Notes: generated by a model not told the origin, from the sequence alone. A stretch of 64,000 bases of DNA from Antedon mediterranea (GCF_964355755.1 NC_092672.1:22132501-22196500); one strand, 5' to 3'. Shown: positions 1 through 9,917, counted from the stretch's first letter. Program-made: numbers and translations.

Positions 1-45
1 CAAGCGAACCCTCTAGGTATCATAAAGAGACATAGGCCAACATAC

Positions 46-339
46 CTTGTTTCAAGCATTTGAACTCATATAATATCCTTGTTGGAGGACCTTCAACTTC
101 GACTTCAAACGTGTCTACCTGAACACTCCTTAGCTCTAGATTATAGACAATGGTGTTCTCTGTGATGTTGTTGCACGGCACATTTATGTCAATCTTATTC
201 AATGTTAATTCTTCCTCAACAATTTCATTTAGTGATTGTCCAGTATAGTTTCCCGTAATGCGGTAAAAATACTGAGTTTCTTCATTTGGTGTTTCCCATT
301 GTAGTGACAAGACGTTTTCTGACGATGTTACGTTCACGT
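46..339 (-). CDS. Receptor exon 7: additional fibronectin III domain
   Basis: A 294-nt symmetric phase-1 exon between acceptor GATCATAG and donor GTATGT (45-40). One FN3-like domain is visible: VLSLQWETP with the B-strand Trp, YFYRITGNY, IVYNLELRSV and VEVEGPPTRI. It directly follows D2, so the receptor has at least Ig-D1-D2-FN3. The donor shows that the gene continues beyond the left edge. Confidence 0.82.
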
Positions 340-3300
340 CTATGATCATAGAAACTACAAAAACAAATTTAAAAAAGAAAATGTTCTAGTCACGTACTGA
401 TATATATTGATCGAGAAGGTAAACTGTTATTTTTATATACATTATGAGGATTTTGATATTTAATTTCATTTGGTCATTATTAATGCAGATCTGATTAGTG
501 AGCACATAATGACAACTCTATTTTGCAGCTGTCACTAGATACTATCTAGCTGACTATTGCAAGTTAGTTAGATACAACTGGAGGTGGATTAAATACACTA
601 TTAGTGACAGATGTAAAATTGGATGTAATGACCCTAATCACTACATATGGTTATTTGAACATTGAATGCAATTTACAAACGTGTAGAAACGATCTAGGTA
701 CTAGGTATACGTATTCTAAATTACTTTAAAACTCACTGGGTAGTGTGATAATTGGACTCCAATCACTGAACTGGTGATGTAATGAAAACCTTGATCGCAC
801 TTGAAATTCATATTCAGCCACAGCTGTCGTAATCTCCTCAATAATTATCTGCTTTTTATGCTGTTTTTCAATCTAATAAAAACAATTCGCTTTTAGTCAC
901 TTTATCAATTATTGGGAGCTACATGACCTTATTTTTCTTTTGAAGAATTTTTTTACGTTTCAAGAATCTTTAAAGGGGGATTCTGGGTTTAAAATTGCTT
1001 TTAAATATCGTTTATTTATTAAATAAAAAATATTATAACAATATAGACATGTCAGAATGAAGAAATAATAACGAGAAATTAAAAAAAATTAATTTCATAT
1101 ACATTTTAGGGTAAATTCATGGAAAGTCTGTTTTTCAGCAGCTTAGGGAAGCTCATTAATACTCATGAGATATTCACAGAATCACGTCATCAGTGGATTC
1201 CAAAATCGCGACGTCAAGCTTGTACGTTGTGTTCTCTCTCCTCTCTGTCAAACGACGACCACCCGATCATTGTGAAATACATTTTTTTGTAGATTTGCTA
1301 AGCTAGGCCTAATTAAAGTGTAATAATAACAGTAGTAGCATATATTTATTTGACATTTAATGAAATACAAAATTTAGTACAGATTACGGAGTCATAAATT
1401 ATACTATTTTTATACCTCGAATTAATAGTACAGATCGTATTTCGGCTTCACGTACTAGGCTAGGCCTAGCCTAAATAATATTATTCATGCCGGGGTGAGA
1501 GCCATTTCTGACTAGGGATTCCATGCCACGATGGCTACGTTAAAACATCGCTATGTCTAAATGTCTAAAGATACGGTACCGTATCCATACTTTAAAAAAC
1601 TAAAGGTACGGTAATTATAGAGGGCGCTATGTAATGTGGATGTTAATCAAATAGGTTATTGCATTGGTTTTCTGCAAGCCAGCTGTGTAGGCTAGTGGGC
1701 ATGTGGTGAGGCTTTGGCCTAAGGGGTTGTAGGTTCGATACTCTTCTTGACGTCTTTTTTTTAGTTTTTAATTTAAGAGAGATTATTTAGAGGGTTAGGT
1801 TTTTAATAATATTATTTAGGAAGGAGTTTAATATTTAGGAAGGAGTTTTATATTTAGGAACGAGTTTTATATTTAGGTACGAGTTTTAGGAATGCAATTT
1901 TACCGGACTTTTAGCAAACGGAAGCGCCCTCTATAATTACCGTATCTTTAGTTTTTAAAAGCATGGATACGGTACCGTATCTTTAGCAACGGCGTTAAAA
2001 CATTGGGGCCATCATTCATCATGGGCCTAGCTAGCCTATTACTAAACGATTGGCCCATCAATAACAAAACTCAGTGGATTCCAAACCCATCCTATCAAAC
2101 CAAACTCCTAAACAATCTAAACCTAAAACGTTCTACAAAAATCGGCTGTAAATATTGAGGCAAAACAAGGTCCGATCGCGTTGCCGTCCGCACGTCGTAT
2201 GGTGTCCCGATCGTCTAATAAGTAGGCCTAGTTTACTCTCCAAAAAAGCGGATACTGCATCAAGCAAGTAGACCGGTAGTAGGAAGGAGACCTAGCCTAG
2301 CCGATCCGGCCCAGTTAAAAATTGAGCTAGCTAGAGTGTAGTAGACCCTATGCGAATTGATACTACCAGGCCTTTCTTTTACTATAGGCTACACTTGTTA
2401 AAATTAGCAATACTGTACTTATGTTTACAAATATTCCAACTCTCTCATTCGAGCTATATTATTTATACCATTCCGGTGGGTTGAGTCGACCTTCTATCAA
2501 ATACTGTACATCGTTCATGTTGTGATTATAGACGGGGTATACTCGACCCGACCAGTTTGGTATTGTATACTGTATCTGCTTATCACGTGACGATGCCAGG
2601 CATGGGCAGAGAGAGCACGTGTATCGTCGTCTCGCTCTCCTCGCTCAGCAGGAATGTATATGTTACGCTTCATTGATTTTGAAGGCTTTCCCTAAGTCAG
2701 TGCGAAAATCGGCAAACGTAAAGTGCAAACTTATCTAATTTTTCACTGTTTTGATGGATTTTCATAGAAAATTGACTTTATAAATGGGAAGACCGACTAA
2801 AATTACATCAGATAAGTATAATTTTACAAAAGTAATTGATATGGTTAATGATAACGAGTCGTCGGAAGATTTACCATTTCACGAATTTCCTATTCTGTAA
2901 CCACAGTGTGATTTTGCCGTAGCTGCACTTGTAATCTGGCCTCATTTCACAGCCTTCGTTCTGCTTCACTGGGCGCTTATATAAATTGAAACTTTTACCG
3001 TTCAAGAGACAAACAAATATATTTTACATTTTTTACTATTCATTTTAAACCCGGAACCCACCTTTAAATTTTCTAATGAAACTGTACGATCAAGAGCGTC
3101 AAAAGTTTCAGATGTTTTGTAGAAGATGAATAAATTATTATTGTCATGTCATCACAGTAGCTTACCACAAAATCAGTGCAAATATTTTCACTTGCACTGA
3201 TGGAGGGCAAGTGCTGTCTGAAAGCTACAAAAAATTCATTTTGATTTAGGTCTTTGCTTATTTTATTTTGCATCTCCATTGCGATCTAGCCACTGATACC

Positions 3301-6300
3301 TACAGTCTCGTCATTTTTTAGTAATTTGCCTTTAGATTAATAAATAAATTAAAATAAATAAATTCTAATCCTGGATAACGGTATAACAATCTTTTAAAAT
3401 GTGTGCTTTAATATTTTGAAAAATTGTTTAATGAAACCAAAACGACAACGTGATCTTTAGGAAGGAAGTGGTCTTTTGGTGCATACGTGATATACGATAG
3501 TTATTCCACAATTTGTTGTCTCCTGATAATATACTGTAGATATGACAAAACAAATAGTGAAAATGATTGTAACTTCATACCTCTTCCTTCCATGTTTCAT
3601 TTAAACGTCTGTAACGAAGTTGAAACCATAGCGAGTTACAATAATAGCAATCTTCTTGTAGTTTCCAGAATACTATGACGTTTGATTCCTCCACTGAAAC
3701 GTTATCAATTAATGGTGACAAAGGTACGGCTAAAAAAACAACAAAATGAAACGATTAGATCGTGCGTACAGCCATGAGAGTTACTCCAGTGAATATTTAA
3801 CGATTAGATCGTGCATACAGCCGTGAGAGTTACTTCAGTGAATCTTTAACGATTATAATAATCGTGCGTACAGCCATGAGAGTTACTTCAGCGAATCTTC
3901 AACGATTAGATCGTGCGTACAGCCATGAGAGTTACTTCAGTGAATCTTTAACGATTAGATCGTGCGTACAGCCATGAGAGTTACTTCAGTGAATCTTTAA
4001 CGATTAGATCGTGCGTACAGCCATGAGAGTTACTTCAGTGAATCTTTAACGATTATATCGTGCGCACAGCCATGAGAGTTACTGCAGTGAATATGTAACG
4101 ATTATATCGTGCGTACAGCCATGAGAGTTACTTCAGTGAATCTTTAATTTAGATAAGTAACGTCTGCCGTACATCAAAAGACATAACAACAGAATCATTG
4201 AGACATTCTAAGGTTACCGAACATTAGTTCATTTAGGAGACACAAAAGCAAACCTAACTTTACTAGTGTTTATTCGTCATGCCAATCTTCAAACAATTTA
4301 GATATTATTTAAGATTAAAAATTATGATTTTTGTTATTTTATACTTCAAAAGCTCATTGAACGAAACCTTGTATCCCCGCCGGATTAATCACATAAAAGA
4401 GATTAGAAATTTGATCTTCTGTGGTGCTTGTATATTTTATGAAATAATTTGATGGTAATGATCTATATTTCCCAAACTTGTGCTAAATATTTGCCTACAG
4501 ACCTTCAGTCTTAGAATCAAATGTGGATGTTGTATTTGCAGTACCAAACATATTTTCAACAACTACTCGTACTAGATGTGCTGTCATCGGATTTCCATCA
4601 CTTTCTGAAACTTTGCACGTGCTGTCGTTTAGCTTATTAGAACAGTCGATCCACACATTAGAACTGTTTCTAAGAATTAAAACAATTTATAATTCAATAT
4701 TAATTGTTAGGAATCAAAATTCTATAAACAGTAATCAGTAATCTGTAATCAATAATCTGTTCTCGATAATCTGTAAACAGTAATCAGTAATCTGTAATCA
4801 ATAATCCGTAATCAATAATCTGTAAACGGTAATCTGTAAACAGTAATCAGTAACAATAATCGGTAATAAGTAATTGGTAATCTGTAATCAGTAATTTCTA
4901 ATCAATAATCTTAAACCAATAATCTGTAATCAGTAATACTCAATAATATTTAATCAATAATCTGTAATCAGTAATCTGTAACAATAATCGGTAATAAGTA
5001 ATTGGTAATCTGTAATCAGTAATTTCTAATCAATAATCTTAAACCAATAATCTTTAATCAGTAATACTCAATGATATTTAATCAATAATCTGTAATCAGT
5101 AATTTGTAAATATAATAGTATTATTTTGTTACTTTGTCCTTTTGTATAATATTTGATTATGCACGTGCAGCTGTTGAATTTAATGAAGGAGCGATGAACA
5201 GACAACTGGTTGGTGTCACATTACGAGACACTGTGATAAGAGAAGAGTAAGAATGGCAGCCGACAACCGGCAACAGAAGGGAAGGGACGACATTATTTCT
5301 AATACAGGAAAATCTTTGGCTAGGCCAGCACAGAACAGAAACGAATCATGGCAAATGCTTGTGGAGGGCTACAGTACATCCGACAGTGTTATGATGGAGC
5401 CGAGGTAAGGAAAGGTCATGCATTCTGTATTAGACATACCTAAAGAAATGTTTCATTTGAAATGAAACATTTAAGAAATTTATTATTTATGAGAAAAGTA
5501 ATGATTCTAATTATTTTTTTTCTTATTTATCAATAATACAAATCACTTACTGAAATTGAAATGTATAGACAGTTCTAACTCCGGTGAATTCCGTTGCCCA
5601 TGTACACCAATAATCAACAATATTTGTCGATCTGCAGTTTAATGTTGGAGACGATGGCACGACTAAAAGATACAAATATAGTATAATATATAATATAATA
5701 TAATAATATAATATTTATTCGGTCATCAATGTAAAAATAACCAGGAATGAGAATAGGCTAAAGCCCAAACAGATTCTGCACTCACTCCATACAATACAAT
5801 CAGTTAAAGATAAAACCATATACAAGAAAAATACAAATAAATTATACATAACATGAAATATAGTGTTTTGTTAGAGCAGCCTTAAATATTGAAATTGTTT
5901 GTGAATCTTTTATGTCATTTGGTATTTGCTCCCATAGTCTAGGAAAGGAAACAAATACAGAATTATGAAAAGTATTGCCTTTCGAATTCCAACGTAAAAG
6001 CCTACCCGGACATCTTTCACTAGTTTTAATATACTCATTGAAAGAATGGGGACAGTAACCTTTCAACACCTTAAATCCTAATGAAAGTCTATGTAATTTA
6101 AACAAGTCATCAATAGATAATAATTCAAGCACTTTCAAGGTATATAACTATCTGTTGTGTGGATTCTTATTACATGTAAGGAGTGGTTTTCAATAATAAC
6201 AACTCTCATCTCAGTCTCCAACCACATACAATAACAGACGGAAACAAATGTTTTAAATATATCATTAATCTGGGACGGTGCGGCCATACACGCCAATTGC

Positions 6301-7212
6301 CACATGTACCGCCGCAACATCTCTTTTTATTAACGGTGATTAATTAGATTCTAGGACTTCATAAAGGTAACATTCAAGATACACCTCGGTCCCGTTCATG
6401 ATTACACGTAAGTTTGCTTCATGGATCAATTATCGTTAACTTTGGCGGGATCAAATCATGTTTTCAAAACTATGTATGCCATTGACTAACTTACTACCAA
6501 CTGTAAATGACGATTCTGATCTATTTGTCGTTACTCTTCCATTTTGTTTTTCTACAAGTAAAAAGCATTCAATCCAATGTTGATAACCTGTCATGTTTAG
6601 GTTTGTTAAGGTAAGAATGGCTTCTGTATTTGAGATTACAGCAGTATTTTTTCCTAAATTAATAGGTACTTCGTCAACTTTCCATTCAATATCCGAGGCA
6701 TTGTACGATGTTTTTGTTTGATCTAACGTACATGTGAAGTTCAGGGTGGAACCGGCCAACGAATATGGATCAACGGGCGTCAGTTTAAGTGCTGCAATAA
6801 AATAAAAAAATGTTTAGGTACGTACAGCATATAAGTTGTGTCCGCACCCAACAATATTACTGTACAAATAAGAAAATAATGGTAACATTGTAAAGAACAA
6901 CAGTGAAATAGTTATTTAAAAAATATTTATTAAAGAAAAAAATTGAAAAAAGAAAGTTGTTAATTGTTTAACATTATAAAGAAGATTTATTAACCTATCA
7001 TGCAAATATTTCTATTTTGAAACATAGGTGTATTATAAGAAGTAAGTTCCATCGTTTCCTCAGAATATAATTCTTAAGTTAAATAGTTAAAATAAACAAA
7101 ATGATGGTGTCTACTTACATGATGTAGCTTTGAAAGCGCAGACAGTGGTCAAAATAATCCAAATCTGGAACGTACACAATGGAATGTTTAATGTATAAGA
7201 GAGTTCTGCCAT
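46..7212 (-). CDS. Class I cytokine receptor, gp130-like (5' seven exons; 3' part off the left edge)
   Basis: Seven minus-strand exons (7119-7212, 6495-6791, 5551-5662, 4503-4669, 3581-3729, 737-872, 46-339) have AG/GT borders and join in frame to about 416 residues. The order is signal peptide, Ig-like domain, cytokine-receptor D1 (C-x9-C-x-W, then a second Cys pair), D2 with a box FSDWS in the WSXWS position, and another fibronectin III domain. This is the layout of gp130, G-CSF-receptor and LIF-receptor relatives, which bind helical cytokines at the cell surface and signal through JAK/STAT. Intron phases are 1,1,2,1,0,1 and 1 at the last visible donor; as I recall, 1-2-1-0-1 across D1/D2 is what vertebrate class I receptor genes show. 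The last donor at 45-44 leads out of the window, so further FN3 domains, the membrane segment and box1/box2 cannot be seen. Ligand and orthology are unknown. The family call is strong; the individual splice sites are inferred. Confidence 0.88.
737..872 (-). CDS. Receptor exon 6: second half of D2 with WSXWS-type motif
   Basis: A 136-nt exon (phase 0 in, phase 1 out; donor GTGAGT). The end reads YEFQVRSRFS, then FSDWSPIITLP. Alternating basic residues before an F-S-D-W-S box are the class I receptor hallmark; the first Trp of WSXWS is Phe here. The long intron separating it from exon 5 holds the 1.9-kb dispersed repeat. Confidence 0.85.
1133..3066. repeat. Dispersed 1.9-kb repeat, copy 1 (in receptor intron 5)
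   Basis: This stretch aligns end to end with 55372-56757 in the same orientation, from the shared start agggaagctcattaat to the shared end aacccggaaccc. Differences are scattered indels plus a nested inverted-repeat element (1549-1992) that copy 2 lacks. Near the 3' end both copies open an ORF beginning MGRPTKITSDK (2785 and 56494). It diverges by frame after about 30 residues, so it looks decayed or is only a first exon. No terminal inverted repeats or transposase are visible, so the class is unknown. Confidence 0.85.
1549..1992. mobile_element. Nested inverted-repeat element (MITE-like) with target duplication
   Basis: The ends carry inverted repeats of about 60 bp (core CTAAAGATACGGTACCGTAT; inner part ends in AGAGGGCGCT). 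An 11-bp direct repeat CGTTAAAACAT flanks the element (1538-1548, 1993-2003), while copy 2 of the host repeat has this once, an empty site. The interior has a tRNA-like pol III pattern: A-box-like TAGGCTAGTGGG at 1688, B-box-like GGTTCGATACTC at 1732 and a T run at 1752. Four tandem copies of an ATTTAGGAAGGAGTTT-like unit follow (1802-1890). Confidence 0.8.
3067..3560. other. Intron 5 remainder, no gene seen
   Basis: Unique-looking AT-rich intron sequence. About 60 bp near 3285-3345 resembles 53732-53785 (shared catttttagtaatttt-like core), suggesting another dispersed repeat. ORFs here are short and unsupported. Confidence 0.5.
3581..3729 (-). CDS. Receptor exon 5: first half of D2 (FN3)
   Basis: A 149-nt exon after a T-rich acceptor (TTTTTTTAG), phase 1 in and phase 0 out, donor GTATGA. 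It encodes the D1-D2 linker (VPLSPLIDNVSVEE), the B-strand Trp in VIVFWKLQ, and LWFQLRYRRLNETWKEE, the typical C/C' strands of D2. A Cys-rich DCYYC insert sits in the B-C loop. Confidence 0.85.
3751..4146. repeat. 49-bp minisatellite, 8 copies
   Basis: Eight direct copies of a 49-bp unit starting acgattagatcgtgcgtaca (starts 3751, 3800, 3849, 3902, 3951, 4000, 4049, 4098). Copies are nearly identical; the third carries a 4-bp insertion. The array lies within receptor intron 4. Confidence 0.97.
4503..4669 (-). CDS. Receptor exon 4: second half of D1
   Basis: A 167-nt exon (phase 2 in, phase 1 out). It carries the second conserved Cys pair (IDC, eight residues, C) and the closing strand VVVENMFGTANT followed by FDSKTE. 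The last part resembles the V-E-x-N-x-x-G stretch that ends D1 in gp130-type receptors. The donor GTCTGT is non-consensus after GT, so the exact 3' edge is the least certain of the set, but the phase fits exon 5. A plus-strand ORF over this exon is an antisense shadow. Confidence 0.8.
4690..5112. repeat. AT-rich short tandem array (GTAATCWGTAATCAATAATC type)
   Basis: Irregular tandem repetition of TAATC-based units (taatctgtaatcaataatc). A longer block of about 120 bp occurs twice (roughly 4850-4960 and 4980-5090). Lies in receptor intron 3. Confidence 0.9.
5253..5408 (+). pseudogene. Possible LINE reverse-transcriptase C-terminal scrap
   Basis: A 51-codon open stretch includes SLARPAQNRNESWQMLVEGY, which has the look of the R-x-x-W...V tail found near the C terminus of non-LTR retrotransposon proteins. 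It sits antisense in receptor intron 3 and is too short for certainty. It is also less AT-rich than its flanks. Confidence 0.3.
5551..5662 (-). CDS. Receptor exon 3: first half of cytokine-receptor D1
   Basis: A 112-nt exon (phase 1 in, phase 2 out; acceptor CTTTTAG, donor GTAAGT). The peptide contains PTLNC, nine residues, then CTW: the C-x(9-10)-C-x-W signature of class I cytokine-receptor D1. It continues into the C-strand-like VRTVYTFQF. The exon is far too short to be found by ORF length. Confidence 0.85.
5690..6138 (-). pseudogene. CR1/jockey-like LINE 3' end (RT C terminus and tail)
   Basis: The minus-strand ORF 6138-5842 ends with FVSFPRLWEQIPNDIKDS and then a F-K-A-x-L-x-K-H-Y motif: the conserved R-x-W-x-x-L/I-P...F-K...L ending of non-LTR retrotransposon ORF2 proteins. 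It is followed by a short 3' UTR and a TATAATATAAT-rich tail (5680-5720). It lies in receptor intron 2, in the same orientation as the host gene. Only the last ~100 residues remain, a 5'-truncated copy. Confidence 0.8.
6495..6791 (-). CDS. Receptor exon 2: Ig-like domain
   Basis: A 297-nt exon, phase 1 at both ends, between acceptor TTATTGCAG and donor GTAAGT. It encodes one Ig-like domain: a B-strand Cys in LNFTC, a Trp in DIEWKVDE, the LTLTNLN strand and the partner Cys in WIECFL. Several N-x-S/T sites fit an extracellular domain. An N-terminal Ig domain before the cytokine-receptor module is what gp130, IL-6R and G-CSFR have. A symmetric phase-1 exon is the usual form for a shuffled extracellular module. 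Confidence 0.85.
7119..7212 (-). CDS. Receptor exon 1: start codon and signal peptide
   Basis: ATG at 7212-7210 opens 31 codons plus one base, ending at a perfect GTAAGT donor (phase 1). The hydrophobic core IWIILTTVCAF follows a 16-residue N region, as in a secretory signal. An in-frame TAG lies eight codons upstream (7236-7234), which supports this ATG if the exon is not preceded by a coding exon. Confidence 0.8.
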
Positions 7213-7330
7213 CGTCTTTGGAACAATAAAAAGCTAATGATAATTATACATAGTATTAACGTGATTGGTCGAAATGAATTATCGGAATGATCGTTCTAAA
7301 TGATAATCGTATGACGTCATCGAAGTACAC
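7213..7330 (-). promoter_or_regulatory. Possible proximal promoter of the receptor gene
   Basis: Reading toward the start codon, there is an ATGACGTCAT palindrome (7311-7320, CRE/ATF type) about 100 bp upstream of the ATG, and a CCAAT box on the minus strand (GACCAATCAC, 7261-7270) about 50 bp upstream. The motifs are visible; promoter function is inferred and no TATA box or start site can be assigned. Confidence 0.35.
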
Positions 7331-7744
7331 AAAATAAAATGAGAGGGTTAATTTAGTGTCAAAATCAAAACATTAACTCTAAGTGACCGGAAACATTCTT
7401 ATTGAAAGGCAAATGTAACCTTTTTTATGTAATATAACGGATATTGCCTTATTTTAAAGATATTTTATAACATTTGAGATCCTCGTTTAGTAGTCAATAT
7501 ATTTTCTCACCAGACTATAATTTCCATAAGCGCTACGCAATTCGAGGAAATAAAATACGATTGTGTTTCTTGTTGTTCTATGGATATTGCATCAACGGAT
7601 TCTGGTACTGCAGTTTCAGGGACATAAGGTTGAATAAGATCCACATCTTTCCAAATAACTGGTTAAAACTTAAGAAAAGACTAATCAGCACTTATCGTAG
7701 TCTTTCATGAGAGTGATCCCTTCCTCCTGGCTGAACAGCAAATC
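7331..7744. other. Upstream region; possible internal part of the BEL-like element
   Basis: If the LTR at 7762-8570 is a 5' LTR on the minus strand, this stretch is where leader and gag would begin. No recognisable gag or pol coding is visible. The plus-strand ORF here has no support. Confidence 0.35.
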
Positions 7745-8570
7745 CTGGTCACGGCACCAAATGTAACAGGTTCATACTACTAGCGTCGTAGCTGTATCGC
7801 GTAGTATTTTCCGGAGCTGCAGCACTGGCACAACACAATAAAATCATTCACAGAGACAGTTCTTGGTTTGGAAAAGTTACATTCTTTTATTGAAGCTAGT
7901 AACCAGTCGGAAGGAGATATAACAAAACCAGTGTTACTATATTTAAAATAACATCAGTGATCGTATCATTAACGACAGTATGCCTATAGGCTACTATTGC
8001 GTTGTGTCTAGTATAACATCAAATAACTAATCAACTATGTTAACTGTAGTAAAACCATTCTCAAATTAAGAGAGATAAAAATATAGATGCTTACCTAGTA
8101 ACCAGTCGGAAGGAGATGAAAACCTTCACTTTGGGCTAGGCACTAGTAAGTGTTATCCATTCTCAGTTGGGTACTATGACAATTTTTAACCGATGGTACT
8201 GTATATACATTTACCATAACGTTATTTCGAAGTTTACAGACCGATTGTATTGTAGGCCCAACTCGAGTCATACACATGTAATTATCAATTTAAATTCGGT
8301 TACACAAGATAAGAAACTATTAAAAATGCAAATCAATTAACAAAATCCCTTGTCCATTTATGAACTGACCCATACTGAAACATTATACACTAAATATTCA
8401 TGACCATTTTCCCGCCACTTGGATGAGGTGACTCGTCTATTTATAGCATGGTCACTTATCATTCCAGCTTTTACTTTAATGGGTCCCACAGGGTTTCTCA
8501 GATTCAAGTCAGATTCAGCAGATAAATCATTCAAGTATTTGGGTATAAGCATACCTGTTACCCTGTTACA
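7745..8570 (-). mobile_element. BEL/Pao-like LTR with primer-binding-site flank
   Basis: On the minus strand the element opens TGTAACAGGG (8570) and ends CCTGTTACA (7762), a terminal inverted TGTAACAGG/CCTGTTACA pair about 809 bp apart, as in an LTR. It is followed directly by TTTGGTGCCGTGACC (7761-7747), the kind of sequence I know from just behind the 5' LTR of BEL/Pao elements. A TATAAATAG box lies inside near 8440 on the minus strand. The unit gtaaccagtcggaaggagat occurs twice inside (7900 and 8098). No second LTR or pol is visible, so this is a truncated element pointing toward the receptor gene. Confidence 0.65.
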
Positions 8571-8930
8571 TATATAAATAAAGAATAATCGTACGCCTCT
8601 TTAAGTTTAATTAGGTGTTTTTAGTTTGAACTTTCAAACCAATACTATGACAATCTAATGCGAGTGATCGCTTGTGATTGGTCAAATCACCTTCGTTTCG
8701 CTTACGTACATACGTTACGTCCAAGAGGAGAACCAAGCTTTATTTTCACTGACGTATATTAAAATGTATATCCTGTTCATAATGCAATCATGGTAATATG
8801 CTAGATTACTTTAACCCAATGTAAACACACTTCTAATTAAGATGTAAATTATCGTAAAAGGCGACAGTACCATTAGGATAATTGTGTCATTTCGTTATTC
8901 GTGTACGTGAAGACCGTAAGCTTATTATAA
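8571..8930. other. No gene seen
   Basis: AT-rich sequence between the LTR and the LINE tail. No ORF, repeat or RNA gene that I can support. Confidence 0.5.
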
Positions 8931-8935
8931 ATATA

Positions 8936-9005
8936 AGATAAGATAAGATAAGATAACTTTTATTGATCCTCAAAAAGGAAATTCATTGCTCGTCATAATA
9001 ACAAA
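8936..9005 (-). mobile_element. Non-LTR retroelement 3' tail with (AAGAT)n
   Basis: Read on the minus strand, a GAATTTCCTTTTTGAGGATC block leads into CAATAAAAGTTATC and a (TTATC)n tract. This is the familiar ending of many animal LINE/SINE elements. A related (GATAA)n tail occurs at 17137-17165. The rest of the element is not recognisable. Confidence 0.6.
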
Positions 9006-9549
9006 GAAAACACTATAAAAACAAATATAGCATAAAACCATTCATATAAAAACATCTAAAAAATGAACAAATATATAGTATTTTAATACCTGCTGTATGA
9101 GTAGTACCGTATCCGTGCCCTGCGTCTTGTTATGATCCACCACAATCCACGATTTTTGTATTGTCATGGATCAGTTGTTGTTCGTGTGCGTTCTGCGTAT
9201 TTGCATATAAGTGTGTTGCTGCTAGTTGTTTTTTGAGCATTGTGTTTGGCGCATTTGCATATAGGTGATGTTTTGTTTAACTACCTGGTTTTTCTGTCTG
9301 CGCGTCAGAAAAGCTTTTGCTGCAAACACAGGAAGATGTGATTTTCATTACGGTGTTGTATATATTAGTATTAGGCCGTTGTTGAAGTTACTATTCTAAG
9401 TAGTAAAAAGAATTATATTACACGATAGACGGATCATTGCCTGATAATTTATTATAGGAAATTGCATGCATACTAAATAAAGCTGGCTTGACTGTGTGAT
9501 AATGGCCGTTTTGATTTGTTGGGTGTTACATTTGACTTAGAAATAAGCA

Positions 9550-9917
9550 AAATGACTAAAATAAATGTTGAAGAGAAAACTGGTAAAATTAGGTCTACTA
9601 TCAATGTGTGGCGTAAGAGAAATCTTACTGTGTTGTGAAGATTAACTGTCTTAAAATCTCTAATATTATCAAAACTTAATTATATTTTTACAAAGTTGCC
9701 AAACCCTACTACAGCTTATCTAAGTGAACTTAATAGGATGTTTTCTTAATTTTTTCTGGAAGGGAAAGGATAAAGTCAAAAGAAATAAGCTAATTAGAGA
9801 GTATAAGGATGGCGGAATTAACATGATTAATATCTTCAGTTACATAAAGGCAGAAAGATTAGTTGAATGCGAAGAATACACAGTGTGTAAGTATAGTGGT
9901 AATACAGTGGTAAAGTG
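9550..9917 (+). pseudogene. L1/Tx1-like LINE reverse-transcriptase fragment, broken
   Basis: In two stop-interrupted stretches the frame gives KIRSTINVWRKRNLTVL, then NFFWKGKDKVKRNKLIREYK and DGGINMINIFSYIKAERL. This matches the W...R-x-L-T-x-x-G and F-W-x-G-K...K-D-G-G-L-K-x-x-D arrangement near the end of L1/Tx1-clade RT. The related, longer minus-strand copy at 31937-33267 has the same blocks. Internal TGA/TAA codons make it a dead fragment. Confidence 0.75.

Noticed and set aside
3487-4741. Plus-strand ORFs at 3487-3678 and 4523-4741
   Set aside because: They lie antisense over receptor exons 5 and 4, whose minus-strand reading has domain motifs and splice sites.
6451-6494. Extension of the Ig ORF past 6495
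   Set aside because: A perfect GTAAGT donor at 6494 in the right phase ends the exon; the extra codons are intron.
9190-9262. Two ATTTGCATA octamers 55 bp apart as a possible snRNA-type or POU enhancer
   Set aside because: No snRNA or gene start follows, and short AT-rich octamers are expected by chance here.
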